Source of the DNA: a virus
Virus record (IMG/VR): IMGVR_UViG_3300035185_000015
Span: 1 to 27,921 of that record
Length of the DNA: 27,921 nucleotides
Direction: 5' to 3' (one strand)
Within the stretch, counting starts at the first letter, position 1. The number at the start of each line of letters is the position of its first letter. Both the position numbers and the translations under genes were made by a program. This document shows positions 5,440-13,993 of this stretch, one piece after another. Below the pieces are notes generated by a model. The model did no database searches and had not been told where the DNA came from. It saw only the letters and a program-made list of their open reading frames with translations.

Positions 5440-6712
5440 CAGGCTCCGGTACAATGATCCCTTCGTCATCCCCGAAGCGATCATCTTGGTTTGGCGAGGG
5501 TTCCAGTTTCTTGAGCATGTCTTGGACAGTGCTCTCGGGATCCTCCGCAGGCTTCTTCGCTGCGGGACCCTCCGAGATCAAGGTGGATAGGTCTCGGGCC
5601 AGAAAGTAGTGAGCCTCCTCGGGCTTCCTCCTCCTTTTGCGCGAGCCCCCGTAGCGACGGAAGAACTCATCGGCGAACTCGGGGTCCATGGTGTGCTCCG
5701 TGTCCCCTTGACGCGCCCAAGCGATCTCCGGCTTCGCTCCATCGTTGTTGAACAAGAAGGCGCTGTCCGCCAGCTTGGACAGCTGCGAGAAATTCCGCAT
5801 CACCGTCTTGTGATTGTCCCGAATGAACTTCTCGGGGACATGGCGTCCCGACTCAGCTCCCCTTTTTTTGGCACGCGCTACCGCGTCCTCTACGTCACTC
5901 ACGACAGGCATGAGGAGCTGTACGTGATAGCCAGCGTCCTGAAGCTGACCCATCCTGTGCATGTAGGACCCCGCGTAGCGTCCCGTTCCATCGAGCACCA
6001 TGTTCTTCCGCTGCTTACGAGCGATGTCACGGAGGCGACTGGCTAGCTCACCACTCTCCTTGTGGACGTAGTTCGCTGCGTTCGCATCCCCCTTGCTCAC
6101 GAGGTCTTGGTACTCAGGAAGCATCTCCTTGATGTTGTCCGCATCGACCTTGACGAACTTCTTGTTACTGATTCCCTTCGTGAGTTGACCTTTGCCTGTA
6201 GCGGGACCGCCCATCATCATTATGGCTACAGGGGTTTTGTCCTTGGGCACTGGCTTCGTCGTCGACAGAAAGTGCTGGAAGATCTCACGATGCAGCGCCT
6301 TTCGTTCTGGCGTCCACTGACCATGCCGCTTGTACTTCTCCTCGGTACTTTGAGGCTCGTGCTTGTACTTCTTCCACTCCTTACCAGGAAGGATCGGAGC
6401 CAGCTCTCCTATGTGCGGAGGCTTGTTTGGCTTCGGCGACTTGTAGTTGGGGTACTGCTTTGCGTACTTCGCTGGAAGCTGAACGGGCTTGGGAGGTGGA
6501 GTACCTTTGACTTTCTTCGAAGAAGGCTTCTTCGCCTTCTGCTGAGGAGCCGGACCTTTGTCAGGTTTCTTCACCAGCTTCCAAACGCCGTGCTTGACCT
6601 TCTGCCAGATTCCCGTCTTCCGCTTCGACTTGGTACCAATGGGCGCACCACCGTCTCCCTCTGCTTCGTACAGAGAACGCAGATCCTCCAGAAGGGGTTC
6701 GAGGTGAGCCAT
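5423..6712 (-). CDS. Zeta-toxin-like P-loop kinase with basic N-terminal extension (429 aa)
   Basis: Residues about 155-330 match the zeta toxin / P-loop kinase plan: VAIMMMGGPATGKGQ is a Walker A loop (GxxxxGKG, without the usual Ser/Thr after Lys), followed by VKVDADNIKEMLPEYQ (the D-D--K--LPEY element of zeta proteins), MVLDGTGRY and VARAKKRGAESGRHVP (R-R--E-GR-VP, as in zeta family members). Zeta toxins phosphorylate UDP-N-acetylglucosamine; related phage domains are mostly uncharacterised. The first 150 residues are very rich in Lys and Pro, the C-terminal 90 acidic and basic by turns. Typical zeta proteins are about 270-290 residues. No epsilon-like antitoxin was recognised next to it. 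Placement among virion genes raises the possibility of a packaged effector. Confidence 0.78.
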   Translation of the reverse strand: MAHLEPLLEDLRSLYEAEGDGGAPIGTKSKRKTGIWQKVKHGVWKLVKKPDKGPAPQQKAKKPSSKKVKGTPPPKPVQLPAKYAKQYPNYKSPKPNKPPHIGELAPILPGKEWKKYKHEPQSTEEKYKRHGQWTPERKALHREIFQHFLSTTKPVPKDKTPVAIMMMGGPATGKGQLTKGISNKKFVKVDADNIKEMLPEYQDLVSKGDANAANYVHKESGELASRLRDIARKQRKNMVLDGTGRYAGSYMHRMGQLQDAGYHVQLLMPVVSDVEDAVARAKKRGAESGRHVPEKFIRDNHKTVMRNFSQLSKLADSAFLFNNDGAKPEIAWARQGDTEHTMDPEFADEFFRRYGGSRKRRRKPEEAHYFLARDLSTLISEGPAAKKPAEDPESTVQDMLKKLEPSPNQDDRFGDDEGIIVPEPDDSAI

Positions 6713-6714
6713 GC

Positions 6715-6978
6715 TCAGCTACCGCAGCCGCAATCCTCGTGCTTGCTCTGAGCCAGAGGACCCTTAGTCGCTCCGGTCTTACCGTACTTGGTACACCCCG
6801 GGTAGTCCGGGTTCTTGTTGGTGCAGTAGATTTGCCAAGCGACGCGCGCGCAGTACTCCTTGCCCTTGTTGGGAGACTTTTTGCGGCAGTCCTTGTAGTA
6901 GCGCTCGACGTCCGCAGGCTTCTCTTCTTGGATGCCGGTGACTCCTCGCGCTTCTTGGATCAAATCATTCAGGGACAT
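6715..6978 (-). CDS. Small cysteine-rich unknown protein (87 aa)
   Basis: The ATG at 6978 is chosen because a strong ribosome binding site, AAGGAGG, lies 5 bases upstream. The protein begins with a helix (MSLNDLIQEARGVTG), then carries spaced cysteines (YYKDCRKKSPNKGKEYCARV, AWQIYCTNKNPDYPGCTKYG) and ends CGCGS. The repeated 'KS-NKGK-YCARVAWQIYC' element looks like a conserved small phage protein that I cannot name. Strong initiation suggests it is made in quantity. The zeta-like gene begins two bases after its stop. Confidence 0.72.
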   Translation of the reverse strand: MSLNDLIQEARGVTGIQEEKPADVERYYKDCRKKSPNKGKEYCARVAWQIYCTNKNPDYPGCTKYGKTGATKGPLAQSKHEDCGCGS

Positions 6979-6989
6979 GGAAACCTCCT

Positions 6990-7595
6990 TCAGTCCATCG
7001 CGCAGAACTGATGGTACTCGATCTTCTCTTTCCTCATACCCATGAGCACTTGGTAGAAAGTCATGCTCTTGAGCTTGCGCTCGTTGTCTTTCACCCAGCG
7101 GTAGAACTGCGGAATGCTCCGCTTCCCTCCCTTGATCGCTGGGATGCACGTAGGCTCGTTGTTGACATCATCCTTGTCCTTCACCCGAAAGGAGCCGTAC
7201 TCCGCTTCGATGAAGACGTGATCGCCGTCGATGACGACTGGCTTGAACCCCGCAGGAGTGACGTCGACACCCCGAAGTTGCTGCTCGTCGTACTTGATGC
7301 CCTGATCCTTCCGGGCTTTGAGAGCACGCTCCATCTGAGCTGGGCTGACGTTCTTCGTAACCAGCTCTTCGAACTCATCTGCGATCTCGTTGGGGTCGAC
7401 GATGTGCTGGTAGTCCAGATCATACAACGAGTACTGCATGACCTTCTTGCCTCGCTTCCCCGCGTTCGTGAGGTCCGTGATCTGAACGCTGGAAGCGTAG
7501 CGGTGCATACGCCACTTGTCGCTCTCCGTCGTATCCCCCATTCGCAGCTCGTGCAGCTCGCGAAAGCCTGACTCGATGAGTTGTTCCAGCAGCAT
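6990..7595 (-). CDS. Unknown protein (201 aa)
   Basis: The ATG at 7595 forms TAATG with the upstream stop and has GGAGG 7 bases ahead; another ATG two codons upstream is too close to that GGAGG. The protein starts with a helix (MLLEQLIESGFRELHELRMG), then has a mixed alpha/beta body (SVQITDLTNAGKRGKKVMQY; YQHIVDPNEIADEFEELVTK), a beta-rich stretch (KPVVIDGDHVFIEAEYGSFR) and an aromatic C-terminus. No catalytic motif was found and no family recognised. Its overlap with a structural-type gene suggests a virion or assembly role. Confidence 0.7.
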   Translation of the reverse strand: MLLEQLIESGFRELHELRMGDTTESDKWRMHRYASSVQITDLTNAGKRGKKVMQYSLYDLDYQHIVDPNEIADEFEELVTKNVSPAQMERALKARKDQGIKYDEQQLRGVDVTPAGFKPVVIDGDHVFIEAEYGSFRVKDKDDVNNEPTCIPAIKGGKRSIPQFYRWVKDNERKLKSMTFYQVLMGMRKEKIEYHQFCAMD

Positions 7596-8080
7596 TACCA
7601 TGCCTCCACCTCGAAGGTTGTTCCGCCCGAGCTACGAACCGCGATCCCCGACTCGTAACGGTAGCGGTAGACCACCTCCGAGTTAGGCAGAACGCGCCCG
7701 TGGAGGTTCGTGCCGTCGAACGAGATCTCCAGGACGTTGGTGCCCCCAGTGTTCCGAACGATGATGGTGTGCGCCCAAGCCTGGGCCTTTGGAGAAGCAA
7801 CCTGCGTGTTTGGTGGATCTTCGTGAGCGAAAGGGGCCGCATCGCCGGCTTCTTCGCCGCCACCCATGGGAACACCACCAGCATCGAGGTCTCCCAGGTG
7901 AACAGGATCTGTCGAACCGGGCTTCACGAACGGCAGAGGCTTGACTTGCACAGCTCCAGCGTCGTCAACGAACAGATAACCGTTGGCATCGAAGTTCGCT
8001 GTTGCCGTCCCCTCCACAAAGAAGCGTAGGGAGCGAACACTAGAGGCGGGGCGCGGAGGCCAACCAGCAGGAAAGGGCAT
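7595..8080 (-). CDS. Probable virion structural protein (161 aa)
   Basis: The C-terminal 60 residues (ILEISFDGTNL-type strand, VLPNSEVVYRYRYESGIAVR, then GTTFEVEAW) have the look of phage decoration or tail-attachment domains, in which a beta-sandwich ends 'F-VEAW'. N-terminal residues 15-65 are also beta-rich (LRFFVEGTATANFDANGYLF). A glycine/acid-rich linker (residues about 70-92) lies between, so two small beta domains joined by a flexible link are likely. The ATG at 8080 overlaps the upstream stop (TGATG). Exact location in the particle cannot be told. Confidence 0.6.
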   Translation of the reverse strand: MPFPAGWPPRPASSVRSLRFFVEGTATANFDANGYLFVDDAGAVQVKPLPFVKPGSTDPVHLGDLDAGGVPMGGGEEAGDAAPFAHEDPPNTQVASPKAQAWAHTIIVRNTGGTNVLEISFDGTNLHGRVLPNSEVVYRYRYESGIAVRSSGGTTFEVEAW

Positions 8081-8337
8081 CAGGAATTCTCCTTGTTCAA
8101 CACTACCCGAAGAGGCTCGTGTCGCGCAGGGTCCGTGGCTGCAATGTACTTGTCGACGGCTATGTTGATCAAGCTAGCTGCGGAGACACCTCGCTTCGCA
8201 GCTTCATCGTTCAACCTCTGGAAGGTATCCAAAGGAACGGCGAGAAGCACGACCTGACCCGCAACAGCGTCAGCGATCTGCTGTGTGCTGTAGGTGTCGT
8301 ACTGCCTCTCTGGATCTACCTCTCGCGGGCGCGCCAT
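8080..8337 (-). CDS. Ribbon-helix-helix-like small protein (85 aa)
   Basis: The region VVLLAVPLDTFQRLNDEAAK followed by RGVSAASLINIAVDKYIAA has the pattern of a ribbon-helix-helix (MetJ/Arc, CopG) domain: one beta strand, then two helices with G-S-A-S-I at the turn. The first 30 residues are charged (ARPREVDPERQYDTYSTQQI). Such proteins bind DNA as dimers and often act as repressors. A DNA-binding protein inside a late virion cluster is unusual, and it may instead use the fold for protein contacts. The ATG is at 8337, and the frame overlaps the upstream gene's end by 22 bases. Confidence 0.6.
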   Translation of the reverse strand: MARPREVDPERQYDTYSTQQIADAVAGQVVLLAVPLDTFQRLNDEAAKRGVSAASLINIAVDKYIAATDPARHEPLRVVLNKENS

Positions 8338-8552
8338 TGCCGAACCTTCTTCTGAAGCTCCCTATGTTGACCAGGGAGGCGTCTCAACTTCTCAGGCACC
8401 TCCGGGGACTTGAAAGGCCATGCATGCCCCGGCGATAGCGCTCCTACCTTACCTGGTTCCGGACCCGGATACGAGTGGGCGCCGCCTACACCACCCCAAC
8501 CCCCGAAGGACATGATCTCGCGGAGGAGATCGATAGAGTCCTGCAATTTCAA
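8316..8552 (-). CDS. Small Gly/Pro-rich unknown protein (78 aa)
   Basis: A TTG at 8552 overlaps the upstream stop (TTGA), with GGAG about 4 bases ahead. An ATG at 8513 (beginning MSFGGWGGVGG) is the alternative and would give 65 residues. After a helical start (KLQDSIDLLREIM) comes a glycine-rich turn (SFGGWGGVGGAHSYPGPEPG) and a basic helix (LRRLPGQHRELQKKVRQWRA). Tight fit between neighbours and a frame open across the whole gap support it, but the composition is unusual. No family recognised. Confidence 0.5.
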   Translation of the reverse strand: MKLQDSIDLLREIMSFGGWGGVGGAHSYPGPEPGKVGALSPGHAWPFKSPEVPEKLRRLPGQHRELQKKVRQWRARER

Positions 8553-9583
8553 GGGGCTCCCCTGGGAGCGATACCACGCGCTATCTGAGTGCCCTTCATT
8601 CCATAAGCGGAGCGCTGTGTCGGGATATCAGGCGCCTGCGGCACCGCTTCCTTCCCCGACAGGAGCCACTGAAGAGCAATGCCGAAGATCGCGTCGTCCT
8701 CCGGAGTCAGCTCGTACATGCTGACCTTCGAGTAGCGCAGAGCCAGCTCGTACAGCTTCAGCAAGTCAAGGTTCTTGTACTTGCGCACCAGCTTTACTGC
8801 GGTGTCGTAGACCCGAGCAGCTTCCTTCGTTCGCCAAGGCCACGAAGGATCCCCGCGACCTATCTGAGGCATCTTGACCTTGAACTCATGAGGAACCTGC
8901 AAGTAGTAGCCCCCGTAGGGCTGCCCCGAGAATTCGAAAATCTTGCGCGCCTCTGCGACCACATGGACGTACGCCTCGAAGGTTCCCTGAATGAACCGCC
9001 AGCCCTGTTCCATCTGGTCTGAGGTAAGACCTACACGTAGGGCGTATTCCTCCCATCCGGCACGATCCCTGGAGGGGCGTCGGCCAGAAGCCGCAGTCTC
9101 CTTGGCCCACGCCCAGGCATCCCCACGAACATCTCGAACGGGAACGAATCCCGGCGTGAGGTCTTTTCCGCCCCAGGCCGGAAGCGGGTTCCAGAGACCC
9201 TCTGAAAGCCCTTCTGAGCGCTCTCCGGACCCTCGGCTCTCTGTGGTTCCGGCAGACTTGAAGAAGCCGTAGGCGGGATGCTGGGGGTAGCCAGGCCCCT
9301 TGCGCCGCCGGGGTATCCAGGGCTCCGGTTCGCCGTCCCCCTCGCGCTCCTTTTTGACCTGGGTCTGAGGTTCGGGAGCGGGCTCTTCGGGAGGAGGATC
9401 CTCTTCAGGTGGAGGTTCTTCCTTCGGAGGCTTCTCCGGGGGCTCCGCCGAGACGGGCTCCCCGAAGAACGCGAACCCAGGAGGATAGGAGCAAGCCTGC
9501 TGCGCAGCGGAGGCGGAGTATCCCAGGGATTTGCGTCGTTTGACGCAATCCTTGAAGACATCGTCCACGCCGATGAGGGCCAC
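8549..9583 (-). CDS. Unknown protein with Pro/Glu-rich linker (344 aa)
   Basis: The GTG at 9583 begins MALIGVDDVFKDCVKRRKSL; GAGG lies close upstream. Residues about 44-90 are a low-complexity Pro/Glu tract (PEKPPKEEPPPEEDPPPEEP), surely extended. The C-terminal 200 residues form an ordered, helical domain (GWRFIQGTFEAYVHVVAEAR; KLVRKYKNLDLLKLYELALR). This looks like two domains on a flexible rod. No family recognised. The position next to the 527-residue structural protein suggests a virion component or an injected protein. Confidence 0.65.
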   Translation of the reverse strand: MALIGVDDVFKDCVKRRKSLGYSASAAQQACSYPPGFAFFGEPVSAEPPEKPPKEEPPPEEDPPPEEPAPEPQTQVKKEREGDGEPEPWIPRRRKGPGYPQHPAYGFFKSAGTTESRGSGERSEGLSEGLWNPLPAWGGKDLTPGFVPVRDVRGDAWAWAKETAASGRRPSRDRAGWEEYALRVGLTSDQMEQGWRFIQGTFEAYVHVVAEARKIFEFSGQPYGGYYLQVPHEFKVKMPQIGRGDPSWPWRTKEAARVYDTAVKLVRKYKNLDLLKLYELALRYSKVSMYELTPEDDAIFGIALQWLLSGKEAVPQAPDIPTQRSAYGMKGTQIARGIAPRGAP

Positions 9584-9618
9584 GGCCTCACCCTATCACT
9601 TTCAGCTCGCTATTGGGA

Positions 9619-11202
9619 TCACGGCTCGCCGTAGACGATGCTCGTAATCACGTCGGCGCTGGAGCCCGTTCCACGGAGGAGGAACTCGAACTTCAGATCG
9701 CCGGTTGCCGGGGCGTCTCCGGGGTACACATCGTGGTTGTTGGCACCACCCGTATCGTTGTCCCCTCGCATGAGGACTCCGTTGACGAACACGTCCACGT
9801 CGTCCTGGAACGAGGTCACATGATCGAAGGCCGGGAGCTGCGCGTCGATGTTGGGAGTCATGCCAGCACCCGTGACGTTGGTGTCCGCAGAGATCGTTGC
9901 AGCGGTCACCACCGCCACACCCTTGGTTCGGTTCTCGGCCTTCTTCGCTTGAGAGATGGCGTTGAGAATGGAGACCTCACCGAAGAGAGTTTCGAACAGA
10001 TCCCACTCCGCGGTCGTATCGGAAAGCTTGATACCTGCCGTCTGCGCCCACGTAGAACCTGTCTGGTTTGCGTCGTCGAAGTACAGCTCGGCGAAGGCAC
10101 GGACCTCCATATCGCCGGCCGTTGTCTCGATCACACCGTCGTTGACCGCGACATCGATTGGACGGGTTCCTCCGGTTCCTGCCGAGATACCGGAGTTGAA
10201 GTTGTTCAGGATGGCATCGACGTCGAACGTATCGACATCGGTACCGAGAGCCACAGTTGTGGTACCGCCAGTGCTGCCTTCCGTAATACGGAAGAGCGTT
10301 GCATTGGCAAGGTCACGGATCTCCCAGTAGATGCCCGCGGCATTCAGATCGAGCGTCGAGTTCGTTGTGGTCTCGACTGCGGTCGTGCCCTGGTTGTCGT
10401 AAACGTCCTGCCGGGTCGTCGACCCCGCAGCAGGGATGTCCACGATGGCTCCACTGAGAAAGTCCGCTTCAGTGAGGTCTTCGAGGCGCACGCGCTCCCG
10501 GGAGCCGTAGTTGATGACCGCGTTCTCGATATCGGCCACCGGAACCGCTTCGAGATCGTCACCCGTGGCGTTGATGCGCACGAACGAGATTTGCACTCGG
10601 TTGGGCGTCGTGTCTGTGATGGTAAAGCCGTCCGAAGAGTTCTCGGACTGGAGCAAACCGTAAACCTGACGGTTCGAGCTGAGGATTGGATCTCTCGTGG
10701 AACCGTCCACGATGACCATGAGGTTCTTCGGGCTGATGGCCGTCGTACCTGCAACTTCAGCGAGGGAGTGCGCACCGAAGCCGCCGGAGTTGTCGGCCAC
10801 AACAGTGCCTAGCGTAGACACCGCGCCCACTGCCGCGGTCGTGTTCGACGGCAGCTCACCGGTTCCCAGAATCACCCAGTTTTGGGTCGCAGGAACGGTG
10901 ACATCGACCAACGAGTAGACGTTGCGTAGGATGCGCTTCTTCTCGACCAGGTGGAGAGCGTCATTCAGATCGTCGACACCTCGGAGTGTACCGGCTTCGA
11001 GCGTGGACGGCGCTGTCTGGACGTCGTACCAGTTACCCGCCTGGATGTCCTTCAGGTAGGACAGCATCGAGCGGATGTTGTTGAGATCGTCCTCGATGTG
11101 TGTCGGGTTCGTCTCGTAGCTCGCAAGAGACGGAGCAACCGTATCGTCGTACGTATCCGAGCGACGAATCTGGATGTCCTGGCGAATGAATGTACGGCTC
11201 AT
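9619..11202 (-). CDS. Large virion structural protein, probably tail or fibre-associated (527 aa)
   Basis: The ATG at 11202 has GGAGGA 7 bases upstream. The N-terminus holds DDLNNIRSMLSYLKDIQAGN-WYD, an element I associate with phage fibre-related structural proteins, and the C-terminus ends with VDVFVNGVLMRGDNDTGGAN, YPGDAPATGDLKFEFLL and DVITSIVY, a small beta domain also frequent at the ends of such proteins. In between are long Thr/Ala/Gly-rich beta segments with few charges. It lies directly downstream of the Baseplate_J gene, where fibre or wedge-peripheral proteins are usual. A role in the baseplate periphery or fibre is inferred. Confidence 0.7.
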   Translation of the reverse strand: MSRTFIRQDIQIRRSDTYDDTVAPSLASYETNPTHIEDDLNNIRSMLSYLKDIQAGNWYDVQTAPSTLEAGTLRGVDDLNDALHLVEKKRILRNVYSLVDVTVPATQNWVILGTGELPSNTTAAVGAVSTLGTVVADNSGGFGAHSLAEVAGTTAISPKNLMVIVDGSTRDPILSSNRQVYGLLQSENSSDGFTITDTTPNRVQISFVRINATGDDLEAVPVADIENAVINYGSRERVRLEDLTEADFLSGAIVDIPAAGSTTRQDVYDNQGTTAVETTTNSTLDLNAAGIYWEIRDLANATLFRITEGSTGGTTTVALGTDVDTFDVDAILNNFNSGISAGTGGTRPIDVAVNDGVIETTAGDMEVRAFAELYFDDANQTGSTWAQTAGIKLSDTTAEWDLFETLFGEVSILNAISQAKKAENRTKGVAVVTAATISADTNVTGAGMTPNIDAQLPAFDHVTSFQDDVDVFVNGVLMRGDNDTGGANNHDVYPGDAPATGDLKFEFLLRGTGSSADVITSIVYGEP

Positions 11203-11252
11203 CTAGGCGTCCTCCGGGAATCGATCGAAGCGTTTCCGCTACCTACGAATCT

Positions 11253-11281
11253 AACATACGGCCGAGTCACTCGGTAGCCAA
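11253..11281 (-). promoter_or_regulatory. Weak promoter candidate and dyad between structural genes
   Basis: On the minus strand TTGGCT (11281-11276) and TATGTT (11258-11253) are 17 bases apart, each 4 of 6 matches. The spacer contains the dyad CCGAG-TGA-CTCGG (11274-11262), centred on the stop codon of the Baseplate_J gene. The 64-base gap to the next gene is large for this window, and a leader of about 40 bases with GGAGGA follows. The dyad could also be an mRNA stabilising hairpin. Confidence 0.35.
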
Positions 11282-13570
11282 ACCCAGAATTCCTCGGCCT
11301 GTCTGTTCCGGTGTAACCGAGATGTCGTCCCCTGTGTTCTTCGTGATCACTTCGCTGTCCTCGATGATCAGGTTTCCCTCCGTGTCAAGCTTGTCGGTGA
11401 GGACCGTAGAGCTTCCGAAAACTTTGTACCCGGAGATCGTTACGTTGGTGAAAACCACGCCTTCTAGGGCCTTGATAGCTTCCACGAGATCCGAAACGTA
11501 GAGGTCGACACCGAAAGATCGATCGATGAGAACACCGTCGATGGCGGTCTCCGCCGCAGTGCGCGTCTGCTCCAAGGAGTAGCCCTGGGAGACTCCGATC
11601 CGTACGACGAGCACCGGGAAGATGAGGAAGTCTTCTCCAGAAACGACCCTTACCGTTTGCGTCACTTCCTTGCGTTCGGTGAGGTAGGTCTGAAGCGAAT
11701 CGACCAGACCGTTGGATGGGGCCGTGTAGAACCCGGCCGAGTCTCGAACCAGGATCGGAACGGTTACTAGATTTGCTTGGCAGTCCGCAGCCAGGATTCC
11801 ATCGACGTGGTTGTCGATGTTCGTGATGGCGACGGACACCGTCGCCGCTGCGTTGTTGGCAAGATCTGGATCCAGAGCATCCGCAACCCCCGCCAAGTCA
11901 GAGTTGAAGGTCAAGAACAGACCCGTAGAAGACGCAGGCGTACCTTCGTCATTGGTTCCGATAGTGCTAACCAAGCTCGTTACGTGGTCTCCGATGATCT
12001 TTAGGTACGTATCCGTAGCATCGAACTGGGTATCCGAAGCGTCCGAACCGATCTTATCCGTCTCGTCCTTGACGGAACTCAATGTAGCGAGCTGAGTATC
12101 GATGGCTGCACGAAGCGTCGTGACGTCGGTGTCCGCCGTCGTGAGAATGGCGACGACGTCATCGACCTGAGGTTGCGTCAAGTCTCCCGTACCGGAGGGT
12201 CCGTAGGCTTCCACCTTATCTTGAACCTGGTCCAACTTGGACGCGATCTCGAAGGTCAGACCACGGTTCCCGCGCAAACTGGTAGCCGTGGTATCTACGT
12301 TGGCGTCGATGACATCCGCGCTCGCGCCTATGTTGGCCACCGTATCGCTGATGCTTTCCGAACCAGCGTTCAGCTCGTTTAGCATGAGGAACAGGATCGA
12401 CGACGTACCGAACCCAGCCGCTACACGATCTGTATCAGAAGCCGAAGTAGCCAGGAGCGCATCTCGAATAGTTTCCACTTCCGGAGCGAGCGCATTCGAT
12501 ATGGCGTTTAGCTGAGCCTTCAAGAACAAGTCGTTGTCGGAAGAACGTGAAGAGATGGCCTGAGCCACGGCTACCCGACCAAACACAGGATCTGCGTAGG
12601 AGCCCGCCAGCGCTGTGTAGTCGTTCCTTGTGATAGCTACACGGCGGCTGTTGAACACACGCCCTGCAAATGCTTTGGCGTGAGCCAATGTCTCGGGGTC
12701 ATCCCCTCCGGAGGACTTCGCCGGATTGCTGACGCTGAGCGTGATGGTGTCGCCAGCCACAACTAGGGAGGTAGTCTCCTCTAGGATCGATTGCCGCTCG
12801 ACGTTCCCTCCTTTTCCTGAAGTGGCCACGTAGGTAACGATGATGGTGGCATTCGCTCTCGGAATATTCCCGATGACGCCATCACCGAAACGAACGGTAG
12901 GGGGGTCGTCATTGAAAGCAACCTCGAATTGATCTGTAGCTCCGAAGTCGAGGAAGTCGGTTTCCTCAAAGTCCGCACCGTCTACAGTACATGTAACAGT
13001 CCCGGCCGCGGGGTACTTGCCTTCAGGAACGCGACGAAGCTCGAACACTTGATTCGGCGTACCGTCAGACGCGAAGGTCTCGGTGACCAGAGTGCCTTCC
13101 GACACGGGCACCTGCTTGATCGTTCCCGCAGCTTGCTCCGCAGGAGTCCAAATCACTTCCTCTGTGGCTCTGTAGATGAGGTCGTTGGGGCCGTTGAATT
13201 GGAAGCCCTCCGGGATCGGTACGTTGATGGCTAACGGATCCGAAGTGATCGACACATCGAGGTCCGTAGACGATGATACGGCGCCGCCCATCTTGTAGCC
13301 GAGCTGCCTCGTCAATCGAGACACTCCGCGACGTGTACGAGCAGTGGACAGATAGACTTCTGTAGCGCGTCGATCGAGATAGAAGCTCAGCGTATCGAGG
13401 CCGAACGAGATGACGTCCAAGAGCATCATGCCCAAGGAGGCGAGTGCGAAGTCGTTGTAGTCCGCAGCGAACTTGACCTGAATCCTCGCACGCAGATCGT
13501 CTACGTGAGTGTCGAAGTCGAACCCCGCGTAACGTACACGGTTCAGGGTGCTCAAACTGATGTCGGCCAC
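11267..13570 (-). CDS. Baseplate_J-like wedge protein with large helical insertion (767 aa)
   Basis: The GTG at 13570 has TAGGAG upstream. The N-terminus (residues 1-100) has the usual helical wedge arm (ASLGMMLLDVISFGLDTLSF). Residues about 225-250 hold VRFGDGVIGNIPRANATIIV-TY, the signature of Baseplate_J proteins (P2 gpJ, Mu gp47, T4 gp6). The C-terminal domain (SLQTYLTERKEVTQTVRVVS; VLVVRIGVSQGYSLEQTRTA) also fits. These proteins form the wedges around the hub and fire the sheath. About 250 residues, roughly 348-600, are an Asp/Ala/Thr-rich helical insertion absent from short family members of 300-400 residues. Confidence 0.88.
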   Translation of the reverse strand: MADISLSTLNRVRYAGFDFDTHVDDLRARIQVKFAADYNDFALASLGMMLLDVISFGLDTLSFYLDRRATEVYLSTARTRRGVSRLTRQLGYKMGGAVSSSTDLDVSITSDPLAINVPIPEGFQFNGPNDLIYRATEEVIWTPAEQAAGTIKQVPVSEGTLVTETFASDGTPNQVFELRRVPEGKYPAAGTVTCTVDGADFEETDFLDFGATDQFEVAFNDDPPTVRFGDGVIGNIPRANATIIVTYVATSGKGGNVERQSILEETTSLVVAGDTITLSVSNPAKSSGGDDPETLAHAKAFAGRVFNSRRVAITRNDYTALAGSYADPVFGRVAVAQAISSRSSDNDLFLKAQLNAISNALAPEVETIRDALLATSASDTDRVAAGFGTSSILFLMLNELNAGSESISDTVANIGASADVIDANVDTTATSLRGNRGLTFEIASKLDQVQDKVEAYGPSGTGDLTQPQVDDVVAILTTADTDVTTLRAAIDTQLATLSSVKDETDKIGSDASDTQFDATDTYLKIIGDHVTSLVSTIGTNDEGTPASSTGLFLTFNSDLAGVADALDPDLANNAAATVSVAITNIDNHVDGILAADCQANLVTVPILVRDSAGFYTAPSNGLVDSLQTYLTERKEVTQTVRVVSGEDFLIFPVLVVRIGVSQGYSLEQTRTAAETAIDGVLIDRSFGVDLYVSDLVEAIKALEGVVFTNVTISGYKVFGSSTVLTDKLDTEGNLIIEDSEVITKNTGDDISVTPEQTGRGILGLATE

Positions 13571-13581
13571 TTGAAAAACTC

Positions 13582-13977
13582 CTACACTTGGACGGAAACC
13601 TCGTCACGCTTCTGCGTTGCCGGAACAACGTAGTGCACGGTGACGATCACAGAATCTAAATCCCTCGGGTCCCCCGACTTGTCAGACTTGACTCGCTCGA
13701 CGACGATGGCTTGTACCATCACTCGCGGTTCCAAGCGCGCAATGGAATTGCCCACGTTGGTTCGGATCTGGGCTGCCAGCAGCTGGTCGTTCGTTTCGAA
13801 CACGAAGGATCTGGCACCGGAACCGACCGTAGGACGCATCAGACGTTCGCCCGGCGAGGTCAGGATGATCTGTTTCAGACTCTCTTTGATCAAGTCGTCG
13901 TCCGTTGCCGGAGCGGGAAGCTGCACCCCCGACTTCCGGAAGGGGAACGAGATACCTGTGTAGATCGGAGTAGCCAT
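13582..13977 (-). CDS. gp25-like baseplate wedge protein (131 aa)
   Basis: The core LIKESLKQIILTSPGERLMR-PTVGSGARSFVFE is the gp25/GpW-like signature (I---L-T--GER---P--G----F-FE); this E-R pair is the most conserved part of the sheath-initiator family. N-terminal ISFPFRKS and C-terminal VIVTVHYVVPATQKRDEVSV complete the fold, and 131 residues is typical. In T4 and in contractile injection systems gp25 sits in the wedge and nucleates the sheath. The ATG at 13977 has GAGG 7 bases upstream. It lies immediately before Baseplate_J, the standard order. Confidence 0.9.
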   Translation of the reverse strand: MATPIYTGISFPFRKSGVQLPAPATDDDLIKESLKQIILTSPGERLMRPTVGSGARSFVFETNDQLLAAQIRTNVGNSIARLEPRVMVQAIVVERVKSDKSGDPRDLDSVIVTVHYVVPATQKRDEVSVQV

Positions 13978-13993
13978 TCAGAACCTCAGTGTA

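Noticed and set aside
9613-10812. Plus-strand frame of 399 codons opposite the 527-residue structural protein
   Set aside because: Rich in His, Arg, Asp and Val as usual for the antisense of GC-rich genes, without initiation signals and against the direction of the unit.
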